Origin: Fervidobacterium nodosum Rt17-B1
Lineage (GTDB): Bacteria; Thermotogota; Thermotogae; Thermotogales; Fervidobacteriaceae
Assembly (NCBI RefSeq): GCF_000017545.1
Contig: NC_009718.1
Location: 124,001-188,000, forward strand
Length of the DNA stretch: 64,000 nucleotides
Reading direction: 5' to 3'
Both the position numbers and the translations under genes were made by a program. The notes beneath the pieces were generated by a model. That model saw only the letters and a program-made list of their open reading frames with translations. It had not been told where the DNA came from and did not search any database. How positions within the stretch are numbered: the first letter of the stretch is position 1; each line of letters begins with the position of its first letter. Positions 9,481 through 19,113 of this stretch are shown one piece after another.

Positions 9481-11157
9481 TTAATAACGAAACGCACTTC
9501 TACCAATAAATTCTCTTATAATAGACGTTCTTGGTATATCTTCAATATTTGTTATCGGAAGGAAGTAGTCTAAAATTTTAAGTAGTCTATTGGCTTCCGT
9601 TGATTCAGGTTCATTATCTGGTACCACCGCTAGAAGCTGTTCAGCAAAAATTTTGAGTACGGAGATTTCGTAAACAAGAGCGCTGTTAAACATTACATCG
9701 GCATTTTCTTGGAATGGGAATATGTTCTTTTCTTCTCCTCGCCTTACACTATCCCACATTTTTAATGTTGCAAGTGCATCGTGTCCTCTAAATTTACTAT
9801 CCCTGACCATTCGCCTTATGAGTCTAACATCCGTTGTGTGTAACCTGTTTACGCTATCGAGGTTCAATTGGGCAAGTGCACTTGCGTATATCTTGAATTT
9901 GAGGTCTTCTGGAACAAGTTCTGTCAGTTTCGGATTCAAACCGTGGATTCCTTCAACAATTATAATTTGGTCTTTATCAATTTTCATTTTTGTTCCGGAT
10001 GCTTCTCTCCTGCCAAGCACAAAATTAAACTTTGGAATTTCAACTTCTTTTCCATCGAATAAATCGAGCAAATTTCTATTGAAAAGCTCTACATCTAAGG
10101 CTTCTAATGCTTCAAAGTCATAATTGCCATTTTCATCACGGGGTGTTCTTTCACGATCAACAAAATAATCATCAAGAGAAATTGCGATTGGTTTTAAACC
10201 ACTTGCCTTTAATTGGACCATGAGTCGCTTCGAAAATGTTGTTTTCCCACTTGATGAAGGACCGGCAATTAAAACTAAACGGACATTTTTTCTATTTTTT
10301 ATCTCTTCTGAAATCATTGCTATCTTTTTTTCATGTAAAGCTTCTGCAAGAATAATAAGGTCGGTAACAGCTCTTTCGCCCTTAGCTATTATCTCGTTTA
10401 AATCCCCTACATTATCTATTTCCATGATTTCAAGCCATCTCGAATATTCAAGAAAAACAGCGGATAATTTCGGGAATGGTTTGAAGTCTGGAACCGTAAC
10501 GGTCTCCCCAAAAATTTTTGGAAGAAGAATTACAAAACCTTGATCGTATTTAACAATTTTAAACCACTTCAAATAACCTGTGGATGGTGGCATATAACCA
10601 TAGAAATAATCTATGTGTCCATCTGCTTCGTAAACTTTTACTGTCTTCTTTTTTCTGTATTTCAATAATTTTACCTTATCTTCCATTCCAACGGAACCAA
10701 ACAAATCCATAGCTAAACTCTTTTGTAATTCGCTTTTCCTAAATTTGAAGTCACTTTCGACCCATTTTTTCATTTGGTCTTCTAAATTTTGGATGTCTGT
10801 TTCATTAATTTGTCTGACTTTATTGTCTTTATCACGAATTTCGCAGTAAACACCATGACCGATGGTATGGAGAATTTTCAATTTGGAATCTTTAAAAATA
10901 TTTCTTACAGACGCATGTAAAATAAAAAATAAGCCTCTTTGATAAATTCTCATGCCATCTTGTGTATCCAAAGTTATAAATGTGACCTCACCGGATTTAG
11001 TTATAGGTCTGAAGAGTTCTATTATTGTATTGTTCATCCTTGCGCCAACAATTATTTTTCCTGATTTTTTCTCGTATTCTTTTGCGATAGACTCTAACGT
11101 TGAGCCGTACTGTATCTCGTATTCATTACCATTAACGTAAACTTTAAGCATTTCCAT
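9481..11157 (-). CDS. TGS-domain nucleoside kinase (uridine kinase-like)
   Basis: A 558-residue fusion. Residues 1-65 form a TGS (ubiquitin-like) domain and about 80-220 resemble the second additional domain of threonyl-tRNA synthetase (HxxxH-like HTIGH at 97-101, SxxxDxYYG-like HIDYFYGY). Residues 290-558 are a P-loop kinase of the uridine kinase/phosphoribulokinase class with Walker A GPSSSGKT at 299-306 and the downstream SLDDYFVDR motif. This architecture is known from bacterial enzymes annotated as nucleoside kinases or uridine kinases. The likely reaction is ATP-dependent phosphorylation of a nucleoside, with the TGS part perhaps sensing a ligand. Start ATG has GGGAGG 8 bases upstream. 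Confidence 0.85.
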   Translation of the reverse strand: MEMLKVYVNGNEYEIQYGSTLESIAKEYEKKSGKIIVGARMNNTIIELFRPITKSGEVTFITLDTQDGMRIYQRGLFFILHASVRNIFKDSKLKILHTIGHGVYCEIRDKDNKVRQINETDIQNLEDQMKKWVESDFKFRKSELQKSLAMDLFGSVGMEDKVKLLKYRKKKTVKVYEADGHIDYFYGYMPPSTGYLKWFKIVKYDQGFVILLPKIFGETVTVPDFKPFPKLSAVFLEYSRWLEIMEIDNVGDLNEIIAKGERAVTDLIILAEALHEKKIAMISEEIKNRKNVRLVLIAGPSSSGKTTFSKRLMVQLKASGLKPIAISLDDYFVDRERTPRDENGNYDFEALEALDVELFNRNLLDLFDGKEVEIPKFNFVLGRREASGTKMKIDKDQIIIVEGIHGLNPKLTELVPEDLKFKIYASALAQLNLDSVNRLHTTDVRLIRRMVRDSKFRGHDALATLKMWDSVRRGEEKNIFPFQENADVMFNSALVYEISVLKIFAEQLLAVVPDNEPESTEANRLLKILDYFLPITNIEDIPRTSIIREFIGRSAFRY

Positions 11158-11190
11158 TTCTACTTCCTCCCTAATTCTTAATTTCGTTTT

Positions 11191-12582
11191 TTATATTTTC
11201 CAAGTTATTTCATATGATTCTGGGTCAAGATGCGTGAAATGTATATGTATAGGAACTTTAAAAGTTTTACGAAGTAAATCTTTATTAATGAATTCTTTCA
11301 AAGAAGGGTGAAATTTTATTATAACTTCCTTTGCATTTTTTGGCTTATTTTTTACTTCCTTTAATAATCTTTCTATAACAAATTTTGGACTCATAACATG
11401 TCCTGTCCCATTACATACAGGACATAGAGCTGTCATTTTTTCATCAAGCGATTTACTCGTTCTTTTACGAGCCATCTCAAGTAAACCGAGTTGTGTAAAG
11501 CCGTATACTTCAATTTTATTTTTGTCTTTAAGTGTCTCAGACTTGATTGCGTTTAAGATTTCTAACCTGTTTTCTTCGTTTTTCATATCGATAAAATCAA
11601 TTATTATTATACCACCTATGTTCCTCAATCTTATTAATCTGCAAATTTCTTTTGCTGCTTCAATGTTTATTTTTTTTGAAAGCTCTTCGTGGCTTTCAGA
11701 ACTGGTATAATGTCCGGAGTTTACGTCGATGATTGTTAAAGCCTCTGTTTTGTCTATTACGATTTCTCCTCCTGATGGTAATTCGTGAATTCTTTTCATG
11801 GAATTTTGGATTTGCTTGTACACATTATACTCTTCGAATGGATCACTCTCTATAAGCTTAACTGGTATATTTGGTTTGAAATCTTTAGAGATAACCTTTA
11901 ATTTTTGAGAATTTGTAATTACTTGCTCTACTTCTTTTCTTAGAAATTCTCTTACAACAAATTCGTCACTATCTGACTCTTTGTGGATTAATTTTGTTTT
12001 TCTTGAGCGTTTGAAGGTATTTACTATTTCTTCCCATTTTTTATGTAATTCTTCAGCTTCTTTTTCGATATACTCTTCTTTGCTTTCAACACAAGAAGTT
12101 CTAAGTATAAAACCACAATTATATTTACTTTTAAGCTTTTCGCCTACTTCTCGTAGATGTTTTCTATCATTTTCGTTTGTAATCTTTCTAGATATTCCTA
12201 TAGATTTAGAGAATGGCATGTAAACTATATAACGCCCAGGGATTCCTATATTCGTTGTAACTTGTGGACCTTTGGTATTCCCGCCTTCTTTTTTTATTTG
12301 GACTAGTATTTTTTGACATTCTTGGAGTTTTGAAATACCAAAAAAATTTAGATATTCGTTTTTAATATCCTTTATTCTCAAAAAAGCATTTTCATCATCT
12401 GGGAGTTTTACAAATGCCGCCTCTAATGCAGGGATAAATTTTTCGATCTTTCCAATGTAGATATTTCCTGCAATACTTTCTTCATCATCATCTGAAATGA
12501 ATATTTCAGCAAGTATTCCATTTTCAATTAAAGCTGCTTGTGCTTTTTCATTTTCACCGTCTTTTTTTAGCAGTAAAATCAT
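11191..12582 (-). CDS. rng: Ribonuclease E/G family endoribonuclease
   Basis: A 463-residue protein of RNase G length. It has the N-terminal S1 insertion (GNIYIGKIEKFIPALEAAFV at about 41-60), the 5' sensor and DNase-I-like catalytic region with the two metal-binding aspartates in TIIDVNSGH and IIIIDFIDM, and the zinc-link CPVCNGTGH that joins dimers into tetramers. It lacks the long C-terminal degradosome scaffold of E. coli RNase E. The enzyme cleaves single-stranded AU-rich RNA in mRNA decay and rRNA maturation. It follows ahcY by 7 bases within the division operon. A ribosome site AGGGAG lies 13 bases before the ATG, a little far. Confidence 0.92.
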   Translation of the reverse strand: MILLLKKDGENEKAQAALIENGILAEIFISDDDEESIAGNIYIGKIEKFIPALEAAFVKLPDDENAFLRIKDIKNEYLNFFGISKLQECQKILVQIKKEGGNTKGPQVTTNIGIPGRYIVYMPFSKSIGISRKITNENDRKHLREVGEKLKSKYNCGFILRTSCVESKEEYIEKEAEELHKKWEEIVNTFKRSRKTKLIHKESDSDEFVVREFLRKEVEQVITNSQKLKVISKDFKPNIPVKLIESDPFEEYNVYKQIQNSMKRIHELPSGGEIVIDKTEALTIIDVNSGHYTSSESHEELSKKINIEAAKEICRLIRLRNIGGIIIIDFIDMKNEENRLEILNAIKSETLKDKNKIEVYGFTQLGLLEMARKRTSKSLDEKMTALCPVCNGTGHVMSPKFVIERLLKEVKNKPKNAKEVIIKFHPSLKEFINKDLLRKTFKVPIHIHFTHLDPESYEITWKI

Positions 12583-12589
12583 ATTCCAC

Positions 12590-13795
12590 TTAAAACTCCC
12601 TCAAATATTTTTCTTGTTCTGAAGTCAACTTATCAATATTAATTCCCATAGTCTCAAGTCTCATTTGCGCAACTTCTTTATCTAATTCCTCAGGATAATC
12701 GTAGACCTTTCTTTCTAGTTTATTATAATTCTTTGAGAGATAAATTAATGAAAGTGTTTGTAAGGCAAAAGATATATCCATTATTTCAACTGGGTGTCCA
12801 TCAGCTGCTGCCAAATTTACAAGTCTGCCTTTACCTATGACAAATATATCTTTGTTATTTATTCTATAGCATGTAACATTTTGTCTTATTTCATATTTTT
12901 CGGAAGCCATTTTTTCAATCTCTTCCATAGGTATCTCAACGTTGAAATGTCCTGCGTTTGCTAATATTACACCATCTTTCAATTTGTTTATTATTTCTTT
13001 GTTTAAAACATCCTTAACACCTGTAGCTGTTATTATGAAATCAGCTTTTGGTGCAAGTTTCTCAATTTCTCCAACTTCAAAACCGTCCATCAAAGCTTCA
13101 ACCGCTTTGATGGGGTCTACTTCACTGACCATTACCTTTGCGCCTAATCCATGGGCGCGCATAGCGATGCCTCTACCACACCAACCATATCCAGCTACGA
13201 GTACGTTTTTACCGGCTATCAACAGATTTGTGTTTCTCATTATCGAATCTAATGTTGATTGCCCAGTTCCATACCTATTGTCAAACATAAATTTCATTTT
13301 TGCGTTGTTGACAGCAATCACGGGAACTTGAAGAATTCCATTACTTTGGAGGTTTCTCAATCTTCTAACTCCAGTCGTTGTTTCTTCCGATACACCTTTC
13401 AGATTTTCTAAAACTTCTTTTCTCTCAGTGTGAGCAAGTACAGTTAAATCAGCGCCGTCGTCTAATATAAGATCAGGCTTGTAATCTAAAACCATGTGAA
13501 GGAATGAAAAGTATTCTTTTTCGCTTTCTGTCCTTTTTGCATGAACATAAACACCAAAATCTTTAAGCGCTTCAGCCACATCATCTTGAGTTGACAACGG
13601 GTTACAACCAGTGACAACAACTTCTGCACCGAGTTTTTTCAAAGTAATGGCAAGATATGCTGTTTTTGCTTCAAGATGTATTGACATGCCAATCTTTAAA
13701 CCACTAAGATTGTACTCCGATGTGTTTTGTATTTTATTTAGTAATTTCATATGCTTTGAAACCCAATCTATCTTTTGGTGCCCTGTATTTTTCAT
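12590..13795 (-). CDS. ahcY: Adenosylhomocysteinase
   Basis: A 401-residue S-adenosylhomocysteine hydrolase, the shorter form without the ~40-residue insertion seen in eukaryotic and many bacterial enzymes. Motifs include MSIHLEAKTAYLAI near the N-terminus, the NAD-binding fingerprint AGYGWCGRGIAMRA near the middle, and the closing HPVEIMDISFALQTLS block. It splits S-adenosylhomocysteine to adenosine and homocysteine, clearing the product of SAM-dependent methylation and completing the cycle with metK at 1882. Upstream gene spacing is 34 bases and the downstream gap 7, so it is inside the operon. Confidence 0.96.
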   Translation of the reverse strand: MKNTGHQKIDWVSKHMKLLNKIQNTSEYNLSGLKIGMSIHLEAKTAYLAITLKKLGAEVVVTGCNPLSTQDDVAEALKDFGVYVHAKRTESEKEYFSFLHMVLDYKPDLILDDGADLTVLAHTERKEVLENLKGVSEETTTGVRRLRNLQSNGILQVPVIAVNNAKMKFMFDNRYGTGQSTLDSIMRNTNLLIAGKNVLVAGYGWCGRGIAMRAHGLGAKVMVSEVDPIKAVEALMDGFEVGEIEKLAPKADFIITATGVKDVLNKEIINKLKDGVILANAGHFNVEIPMEEIEKMASEKYEIRQNVTCYRINNKDIFVIGKGRLVNLAAADGHPVEIMDISFALQTLSLIYLSKNYNKLERKVYDYPEELDKEVAQMRLETMGINIDKLTSEQEKYLREF

Positions 13796-13829
13796 AACTC
13801 GCCCTCCTAGATTTAATAAGTTTATAAAG

Positions 13830-15005
13830 TTATCTCCCGACTGCTATTGTAAGTTTTTTCTGGTATGTTGAATCACCTGATTTTGTTGTAACTATAAGTT
13901 CGTAAACACCTGGTTCTGAAAATACAAGTCTTTCAAGTTTTGTTACGAATACCTTCGAAAAAGGCATGAAGAAAAATCGCCTGTTCCCTACTTCAAAGTT
14001 ATAACCTATTTTTGGAATACTGAAAGATATTTTGTCCATCTTTAAATATCTTGTTGTGTTTTGTTTGTTACTCATGAAAATATTTATCTTAGCTGCTTTA
14101 CTAGCAACAACACTTTCCTCAGACTCTAAGCTGAAATCTATGTTTTTTGTGCTTATTTCAATTTCTTTTGTTATGGGAACAGAAATGCTTATTTCTTTTA
14201 TGCTTCCGTCTGCTAAGAAAACTTTTGTGTTAAGTATGTTTTGAGAAAAACTTCCTATTTTATCAATATTAAATTCGAATTTGGATTGAATTATATGAGC
14301 TTCGCCTGGAAATATTTTTATACTATCATTGACTGTTTGAGTATATTCAAAGTCTGAGAATTTCCAAATAATTTTTTGTATTTCCAAATTTTCTTGTTTT
14401 GATTTTCTATTTATTATTACCAATGATGGTTTCATTTTTTCGCCGGTAAGATAGAATGGTTCTATCGAAATTTGGTACTCTGTTTCTTCTATATAAGAAA
14501 AGTTCCTTGATATCTCGGCTTGCCTTCCGTTGATTTTACATTGGACATAGATAGTATAAGTACCTGCGGAAAGATTGCTGATATCTATCTCTTTTTCCAA
14601 ATCATATACAAGTTTTTTTGATAATCCTTCTACACTACTTTGTACAGCGGACGGATAAGAAAATTCATACAATGTTTTTTCATTAGAGTATAGCTTTATA
14701 TAAAAATCGCTTATAATGAAATCTTTCGCAGTTCTCTTAGTATTTGTTATGTAAACCTTTGCGCTAACTCTGTCTGGAGCTTTATATTCAATTTTTGGTA
14801 ATTCAACAGTTAACTGCAAACTTTCAACTATATTTGAATATGTTTGAGGTGAAACTCTCTGCACAAAAAAGACAAATGCAAAGATTGCTATGACAATCAT
14901 TATATTTAAAAAAAGAAACTTAAAGCTTCTTTTTCTCAAGCTTCCATAAGTTTGTTTTATCTCTTTTTCTTTCTCTTCGCGGTATTTTTTTGGATCAAAG
15001 TTCAA
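13830..15005 (-). CDS. Membrane-anchored protein of unknown function
   Basis: A 391-residue protein with a charged cytoplasmic N-terminus (about 1-28), one transmembrane helix at about 29-48 (FLFLNIMIVIAIFAFVFFVQ) and a long extracytoplasmic part rich in beta strands. That part looks like two or three Ig-like or sandwich modules, repeatedly using patterns such as YELIVTTKSGDS and GTYTIYVQCKING. I do not recognise a family. It starts 3 bases after the pilB-type ATPase gene, so a link with type IV pili or with envelope assembly is possible. The sequence itself does not show one. Confidence 0.75.
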   Translation of the reverse strand: MNFDPKKYREEKEKEIKQTYGSLRKRSFKFLFLNIMIVIAIFAFVFFVQRVSPQTYSNIVESLQLTVELPKIEYKAPDRVSAKVYITNTKRTAKDFIISDFYIKLYSNEKTLYEFSYPSAVQSSVEGLSKKLVYDLEKEIDISNLSAGTYTIYVQCKINGRQAEISRNFSYIEETEYQISIEPFYLTGEKMKPSLVIINRKSKQENLEIQKIIWKFSDFEYTQTVNDSIKIFPGEAHIIQSKFEFNIDKIGSFSQNILNTKVFLADGSIKEISISVPITKEIEISTKNIDFSLESEESVVASKAAKINIFMSNKQNTTRYLKMDKISFSIPKIGYNFEVGNRRFFFMPFSKVFVTKLERLVFSEPGVYELIVTTKSGDSTYQKKLTIAVGR

Positions 15006-15008
15006 GAA

Positions 15009-16709
15009 TCACTCCTCCTCTTCACCAACAACAGACAGAATCTCTGCAATGGTTGTTTCACCAGAAAGTACTTTGTAGAGTCCGTCTTGGAACATGGAAA
15101 TCATTCCATTTTTTCTTGCAGCTTTGTCCAACTCAAATGTTGAAGCTTCTTTTTGTATTAACCTTCTTATTTCATCGTTAACGATAAGAACTTCAGCAAC
15201 CGCTGTACGACCTTTATAGCCTGTGTTATTACATTTATCACAACCTTGACCTACATATTGTATTGGCTTCATATCTGGGAATATCTTTTTTGCTTTTTCA
15301 GCGTATTCAGGTGGTAATTCAGTTTCAACTTTACAATAAGGACAGACTTTTCTAACGAGCCTTTGCCCCATGACGCCTATCAATGATGCTGAGATAAGAG
15401 AAGGTTCTATTCCCATATTTACAAGTCTATCAATTGCGCCTGCGGCAGTGTTTGTGTGCAGCGTTGAAAGCACAAGGTGACCTGTCAACGATGCTTCAAC
15501 CGCTAATTGGGCTGTTTCCTTATCTCTTATTTCTCCTACCATGATTATATCTGGGTCTTGCCTTAGGAAAGCTCTAAGATACTTCGCGAATGTTAATCCT
15601 ATTTCTGCATTTACCTGACATTGTGTGATACCATCAACTGTATATTCAACAGGATCTTCAGCAGTTACGATATTAACATCTTCGGAATTAAGAGAGTTTA
15701 TAACAGCGACTAATGTTGTAGATTTACCACTACCTGTTGGACCTGTTACTAATATTATTCCGTAAGGATGTTCAATGAGTTTTTTAATTCTCTCATAGTT
15801 ATATGGTGAATAACCCAAATCCTCTAATTTTTTCTTGGATGATGAAACTTTCAATATTCTCATAACAACTTTTTCCCCGTGGACTGAGGGCATTGTAGAA
15901 ACACGAAGGTCAAATTGTTCTTCGTCTTTTTTTATAAAAAACTTACCGTCTTGTGGCAATCTTCGTTCAACAATATCCAATCCGGAAAGTATTTTAATTC
16001 TTGAAACAACTGCGGAATGCATGTTTCTTGGGTATTCCGTGATTCTTCTTAGAACTCCATCAACTCTGTACCTTACTACTACGTTTTTTCTTTGCGGCTC
16101 AATATGTATATCACTCGCATCAAGTTCTATAGCATGACTTACAATATTTGAAACAAGTTTAACAACTGGTGTGTCCTCTTCTGAAATTTTCTCGGTTTCT
16201 TCGGTTTTTTCTTCTTCCTGCTGTTGAACGATTGCATCGCCTATTTGTTCAGCAAAAACACTTGAACTCATACCATGAATAACTGTGTTGTACATGGACT
16301 CGAAAACACTTGGTGAAAATAAACAAAAATCTACGTCTTTATTCATTCTAAATTTGAGTCTTCGTTTTACATTTGGTATGTCATAAACATTTGATATGCC
16401 AACAAATAATTTGCCATCTCTTTCCGATATAGGAACTATTTTTAATTCTTGAATCAATTCTTTCGGGAATTTTTTAACAAATTCATTGTCGATTTTGACT
16501 TCACCAATGCAAGCTTCTATTCCGTATTGTTCAGCTAAAGCTCTAACTATATCATCCCATGTACAGTAACCCATCTGTACAAGTACTTCACCAAGTGGTT
16601 TTTTTAGTTGACTTTGTGTTTCTAAGGCTTTTTCAAGTTCAAAAGGGGTTATAATACCTTTTTCTATTAAAACATCACCAAGTTTTTTTGGCTTAACTTC
16701 CTTTTCCAA
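15009..16709 (-). CDS. pilB: Type IV pilus/type II secretion assembly ATPase (PilB/GspE family)
   Basis: A protein of about 566 residues with an N-terminal MshEN domain (KLGDVLIEKGIITPFELEKAL), a linker, and the GspE/PilB motor core. Walker A is GPTGSGKST, the Asp box EDPVEY and Walker B IIMVGEIRDKETA follow, then the His box GHLVLSTLHTNTA and a tetracysteine zinc site (CPYC...CDKC). PilB powers pilus extension and is used for twitching and DNA uptake. The start is taken as TTG at 16709 with GGGGTG 6 bases upstream, instead of the GTG at 16718 which overlaps that site. It lies 11 bases after the ftsZ stop. Confidence 0.92.
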   Translation of the reverse strand: MEKEVKPKKLGDVLIEKGIITPFELEKALETQSQLKKPLGEVLVQMGYCTWDDIVRALAEQYGIEACIGEVKIDNEFVKKFPKELIQELKIVPISERDGKLFVGISNVYDIPNVKRRLKFRMNKDVDFCLFSPSVFESMYNTVIHGMSSSVFAEQIGDAIVQQQEEEKTEETEKISEEDTPVVKLVSNIVSHAIELDASDIHIEPQRKNVVVRYRVDGVLRRITEYPRNMHSAVVSRIKILSGLDIVERRLPQDGKFFIKKDEEQFDLRVSTMPSVHGEKVVMRILKVSSSKKKLEDLGYSPYNYERIKKLIEHPYGIILVTGPTGSGKSTTLVAVINSLNSEDVNIVTAEDPVEYTVDGITQCQVNAEIGLTFAKYLRAFLRQDPDIIMVGEIRDKETAQLAVEASLTGHLVLSTLHTNTAAGAIDRLVNMGIEPSLISASLIGVMGQRLVRKVCPYCKVETELPPEYAEKAKKIFPDMKPIQYVGQGCDKCNNTGYKGRTAVAEVLIVNDEIRRLIQKEASTFELDKAARKNGMISMFQDGLYKVLSGETTIAEILSVVGEEEE

Positions 16710-16720
16710 TGTTACCACCC

Positions 16721-17791
16721 CTATTCACTTGTTTTTCCTTTATACTCAAGTCCAAATTTGTAAATTGCAGGTATATCTTCTTCAGATTTTGTAAACTTAT
16801 CTTCAACGTCAAAGCGTGTAGCAATTACTGTGACACGCATTTCATCATCTGCAAGTTCGTCATCTATAACCATACCAAATTTCATATCTGCGTCTTCACT
16901 ACAAGTTTGTTTGACAATCATAGCTGCTTCTTGCATTTCTTGTAAAGTTGCGTTACGAGGTGCCGATATGTTTAAGATTATGGAACGTGCGTTTTCAATT
17001 GGGTAATCAAGGAATTTACTATCTAGAGCTTTTCGAGCAGCATCATAAACGCGTTTTTCACCTTTACCTAATCCGATTCCCAACATTGCGTTTCCAGCAT
17101 TTCTCATAACTGAATCAACATCGGCAAAGTCAAGATTAATGTACCCTCTCTTCATTATAAGATCAGAAATTCCGCGCACACCTTGATTAAGTATCTCGTC
17201 AGCTGTCGCAAACGCATCTACAATGGTTGTTGATGGTGACAGTTGTTCAAGCAATTTGTTATTGCTTATTTTAATAAGTGTGTCAACTTTTCCAGTTATT
17301 TTTTTGATTCCTTCAAGCGCAGCATTCCATCTTGGAGTGCCTTCAAAAAAGAATGGTAAAGTTACAATTGCCACGGTTAATATTCCCATTGTTTTTGCAA
17401 TTTCAGCAATTACAGGTGCAGCACCTGTACCAGTTCCACCACCAAAGCCGGCAGTTATGAAAAGCATATCGGTACCGTGTAATATCTCCTCTAGTTTTTT
17501 CCTATCTTCTAATGCAGCTTCTTCTCCTATCTTTGGATTTCCTCCAGCACCTAAACCTTTTGTGAGTTTTTCACCTATTTGAACAACAACATCAGCTTTG
17601 TTAATTTCTAAAACCTGTGCATCTGTATTTACGGCGATTAGCGTAACTCCACGCAATCCCATCTCAGCCATTCTGTTTATAGCATTGCAACCTGCTCCAC
17701 CTACACCTATCACTTTAAGAACAGGAACACCTGGTATTCTTTCGCTATTTGTTGGGTATTTTCCTTCCTTTTCTATCATGAATGGCATCAT
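16721..17791 (-). CDS. ftsZ: Cell division protein FtsZ
   Basis: A 356-residue tubulin-like GTPase. The GTP-binding glycine loop is GGGTGTGAAP, preceded by VGGAGCNAINRM and followed by the T7 loop region NLDFADVDSVM. A short C-terminal linker leads to DIPAIYKFG, matching the conserved C-terminal peptide that binds FtsA. FtsZ polymerises into the ring that guides septation. The linker is much shorter than in many bacteria. Start ATG at 17791 with GGAGG 5 bases upstream; ftsA is 23 bases before it. Confidence 0.98.
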   Translation of the reverse strand: MMPFMIEKEGKYPTNSERIPGVPVLKVIGVGGAGCNAINRMAEMGLRGVTLIAVNTDAQVLEINKADVVVQIGEKLTKGLGAGGNPKIGEEAALEDRKKLEEILHGTDMLFITAGFGGGTGTGAAPVIAEIAKTMGILTVAIVTLPFFFEGTPRWNAALEGIKKITGKVDTLIKISNNKLLEQLSPSTTIVDAFATADEILNQGVRGISDLIMKRGYINLDFADVDSVMRNAGNAMLGIGLGKGEKRVYDAARKALDSKFLDYPIENARSIILNISAPRNATLQEMQEAAMIVKQTCSEDADMKFGMVIDDELADDEMRVTVIATRFDVEDKFTKSEEDIPAIYKFGLEYKGKTSE

Positions 17792-17814
17792 TCTTCCCTC
17801 CTCAGTGTAAGGTA

Positions 17815-19089
17815 TTAACCGAATATTTTACCAAAGACATCTGAAATCTTTTTAAAGATACCTTTTCCCGATTGCTTGAATTTTTCACCTGTAATAGGGG
17901 CGTACAAATTCTGTTCTCTTTCATAAACAATTATATTTCCAAAAGCTGCTGTATAAACAGGAGAAGATATAACTGATTCATCTACTTCACATTTGAACTT
18001 TTCTGTATCGAACAAGCTACCTATTCTTACTGGACATCTGAATACATCGCTAGCAAGAGCTTCAATTCTTTGTAATGCTGCACCTCCACCGGTAAGGACA
18101 ATTCCACCTGGGATACCCACGTTTGAAAATTCAGGATACTTCAAGGTGTAATCTTTATATAGCTTCTTGACTTTCATAAAAATCTCCCTGAGTCTTGCAT
18201 AAATTATTCTTGAAAGATATTCTTTATCAGTTCTTTGTATACTTCTCCCATCCAAACCTTTGTATTCGATGGTTAGCGGTTCAACGTCCAGATACATTGC
18301 AACACCGTATGTTCTCAGTAATCTTTCGGCCTCTTGTAACGAGGTTTTAAGTACAATAGCTATGTCTTTTATCACGTTTTTCATTGAAATTTCTATTCTT
18401 TCCATCTCTAAAGGTGTATTCGCATGGTACATTGTTACAATAGTTGAATTGTAACCAAGGTCTACATGCAATATTCCTCTATCTTTTTCAACATTTGAAA
18501 GCACTGCTTCGGCGCTCGAAATTGGGGAAATATAATATTCAGCATCGCCGATTATGTCTTTTGTTGCGTATTCTACGACATTTCTATATCGTTCAGAACC
18601 CATTACCGTAGTATAAACAGCTGAAAGCTTTCTTGCTTTCATTCCTATTGGATTAACAACAATTTTCTTATCATCTAATACATACCTTTTTACAAAAAGA
18701 TGCAAAGAATTTTTTTCATTTGCTGGGGAAATATCAGCGAAAAGGTTTTCTGTTAACTTTGATACGTGTTCTTCTGATATATATCCTTCTTCCTTTTCAT
18801 TTAGTAGCAATTCTTCAGTAACCTCTGACAAAGTAAAGTCTCCACAACTTGATGAAATAAGAAAATCTCCTTTAAGCTCTTTTCCGATTTGTTCCTCGAG
18901 ATCTTCAATAATTTGCAACATTGATTCATTAAGTGAAACAACGTCTTTAATTTCCCCGTTCTCTATGCCCCTTGTTTTTACATTGGAAAAAGCAACCACG
19001 TTTCCGTAACCTTCAGAATAGTCTACTACTATAGCTTTTATACTTTCATTTCCAATATCGATAGAAACAATCTCGTGACTTTTTGGCAT
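17815..19089 (-). CDS. ftsA: Cell division protein FtsA
   Basis: A 424-residue actin-like ATPase. The start SIDIGNESIKAIV is the phosphate 1 motif, LHVDLGYNSTIV the phosphate 2 motif and GGIVLTGGGAAL the adenosine motif. The C-terminus GKGIFKKISDVFGKIFG is an amphipathic helix, the usual membrane-targeting anchor of FtsA. It tethers FtsZ filaments to the inner membrane. The start ATG follows GGGGTGACAGT. Gene order with ftsZ after it, and a small membrane protein before it, is that of the standard ftsQ-ftsA-ftsZ end of the division cluster. Confidence 0.97.
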   Translation of the reverse strand: MPKSHEIVSIDIGNESIKAIVVDYSEGYGNVVAFSNVKTRGIENGEIKDVVSLNESMLQIIEDLEEQIGKELKGDFLISSSCGDFTLSEVTEELLLNEKEEGYISEEHVSKLTENLFADISPANEKNSLHLFVKRYVLDDKKIVVNPIGMKARKLSAVYTTVMGSERYRNVVEYATKDIIGDAEYYISPISSAEAVLSNVEKDRGILHVDLGYNSTIVTMYHANTPLEMERIEISMKNVIKDIAIVLKTSLQEAERLLRTYGVAMYLDVEPLTIEYKGLDGRSIQRTDKEYLSRIIYARLREIFMKVKKLYKDYTLKYPEFSNVGIPGGIVLTGGGAALQRIEALASDVFRCPVRIGSLFDTEKFKCEVDESVISSPVYTAAFGNIIVYEREQNLYAPITGEKFKQSGKGIFKKISDVFGKIFG

Positions 19090-19113
19090 ACTGTCACCCC
19101 TTTATATTGAATT

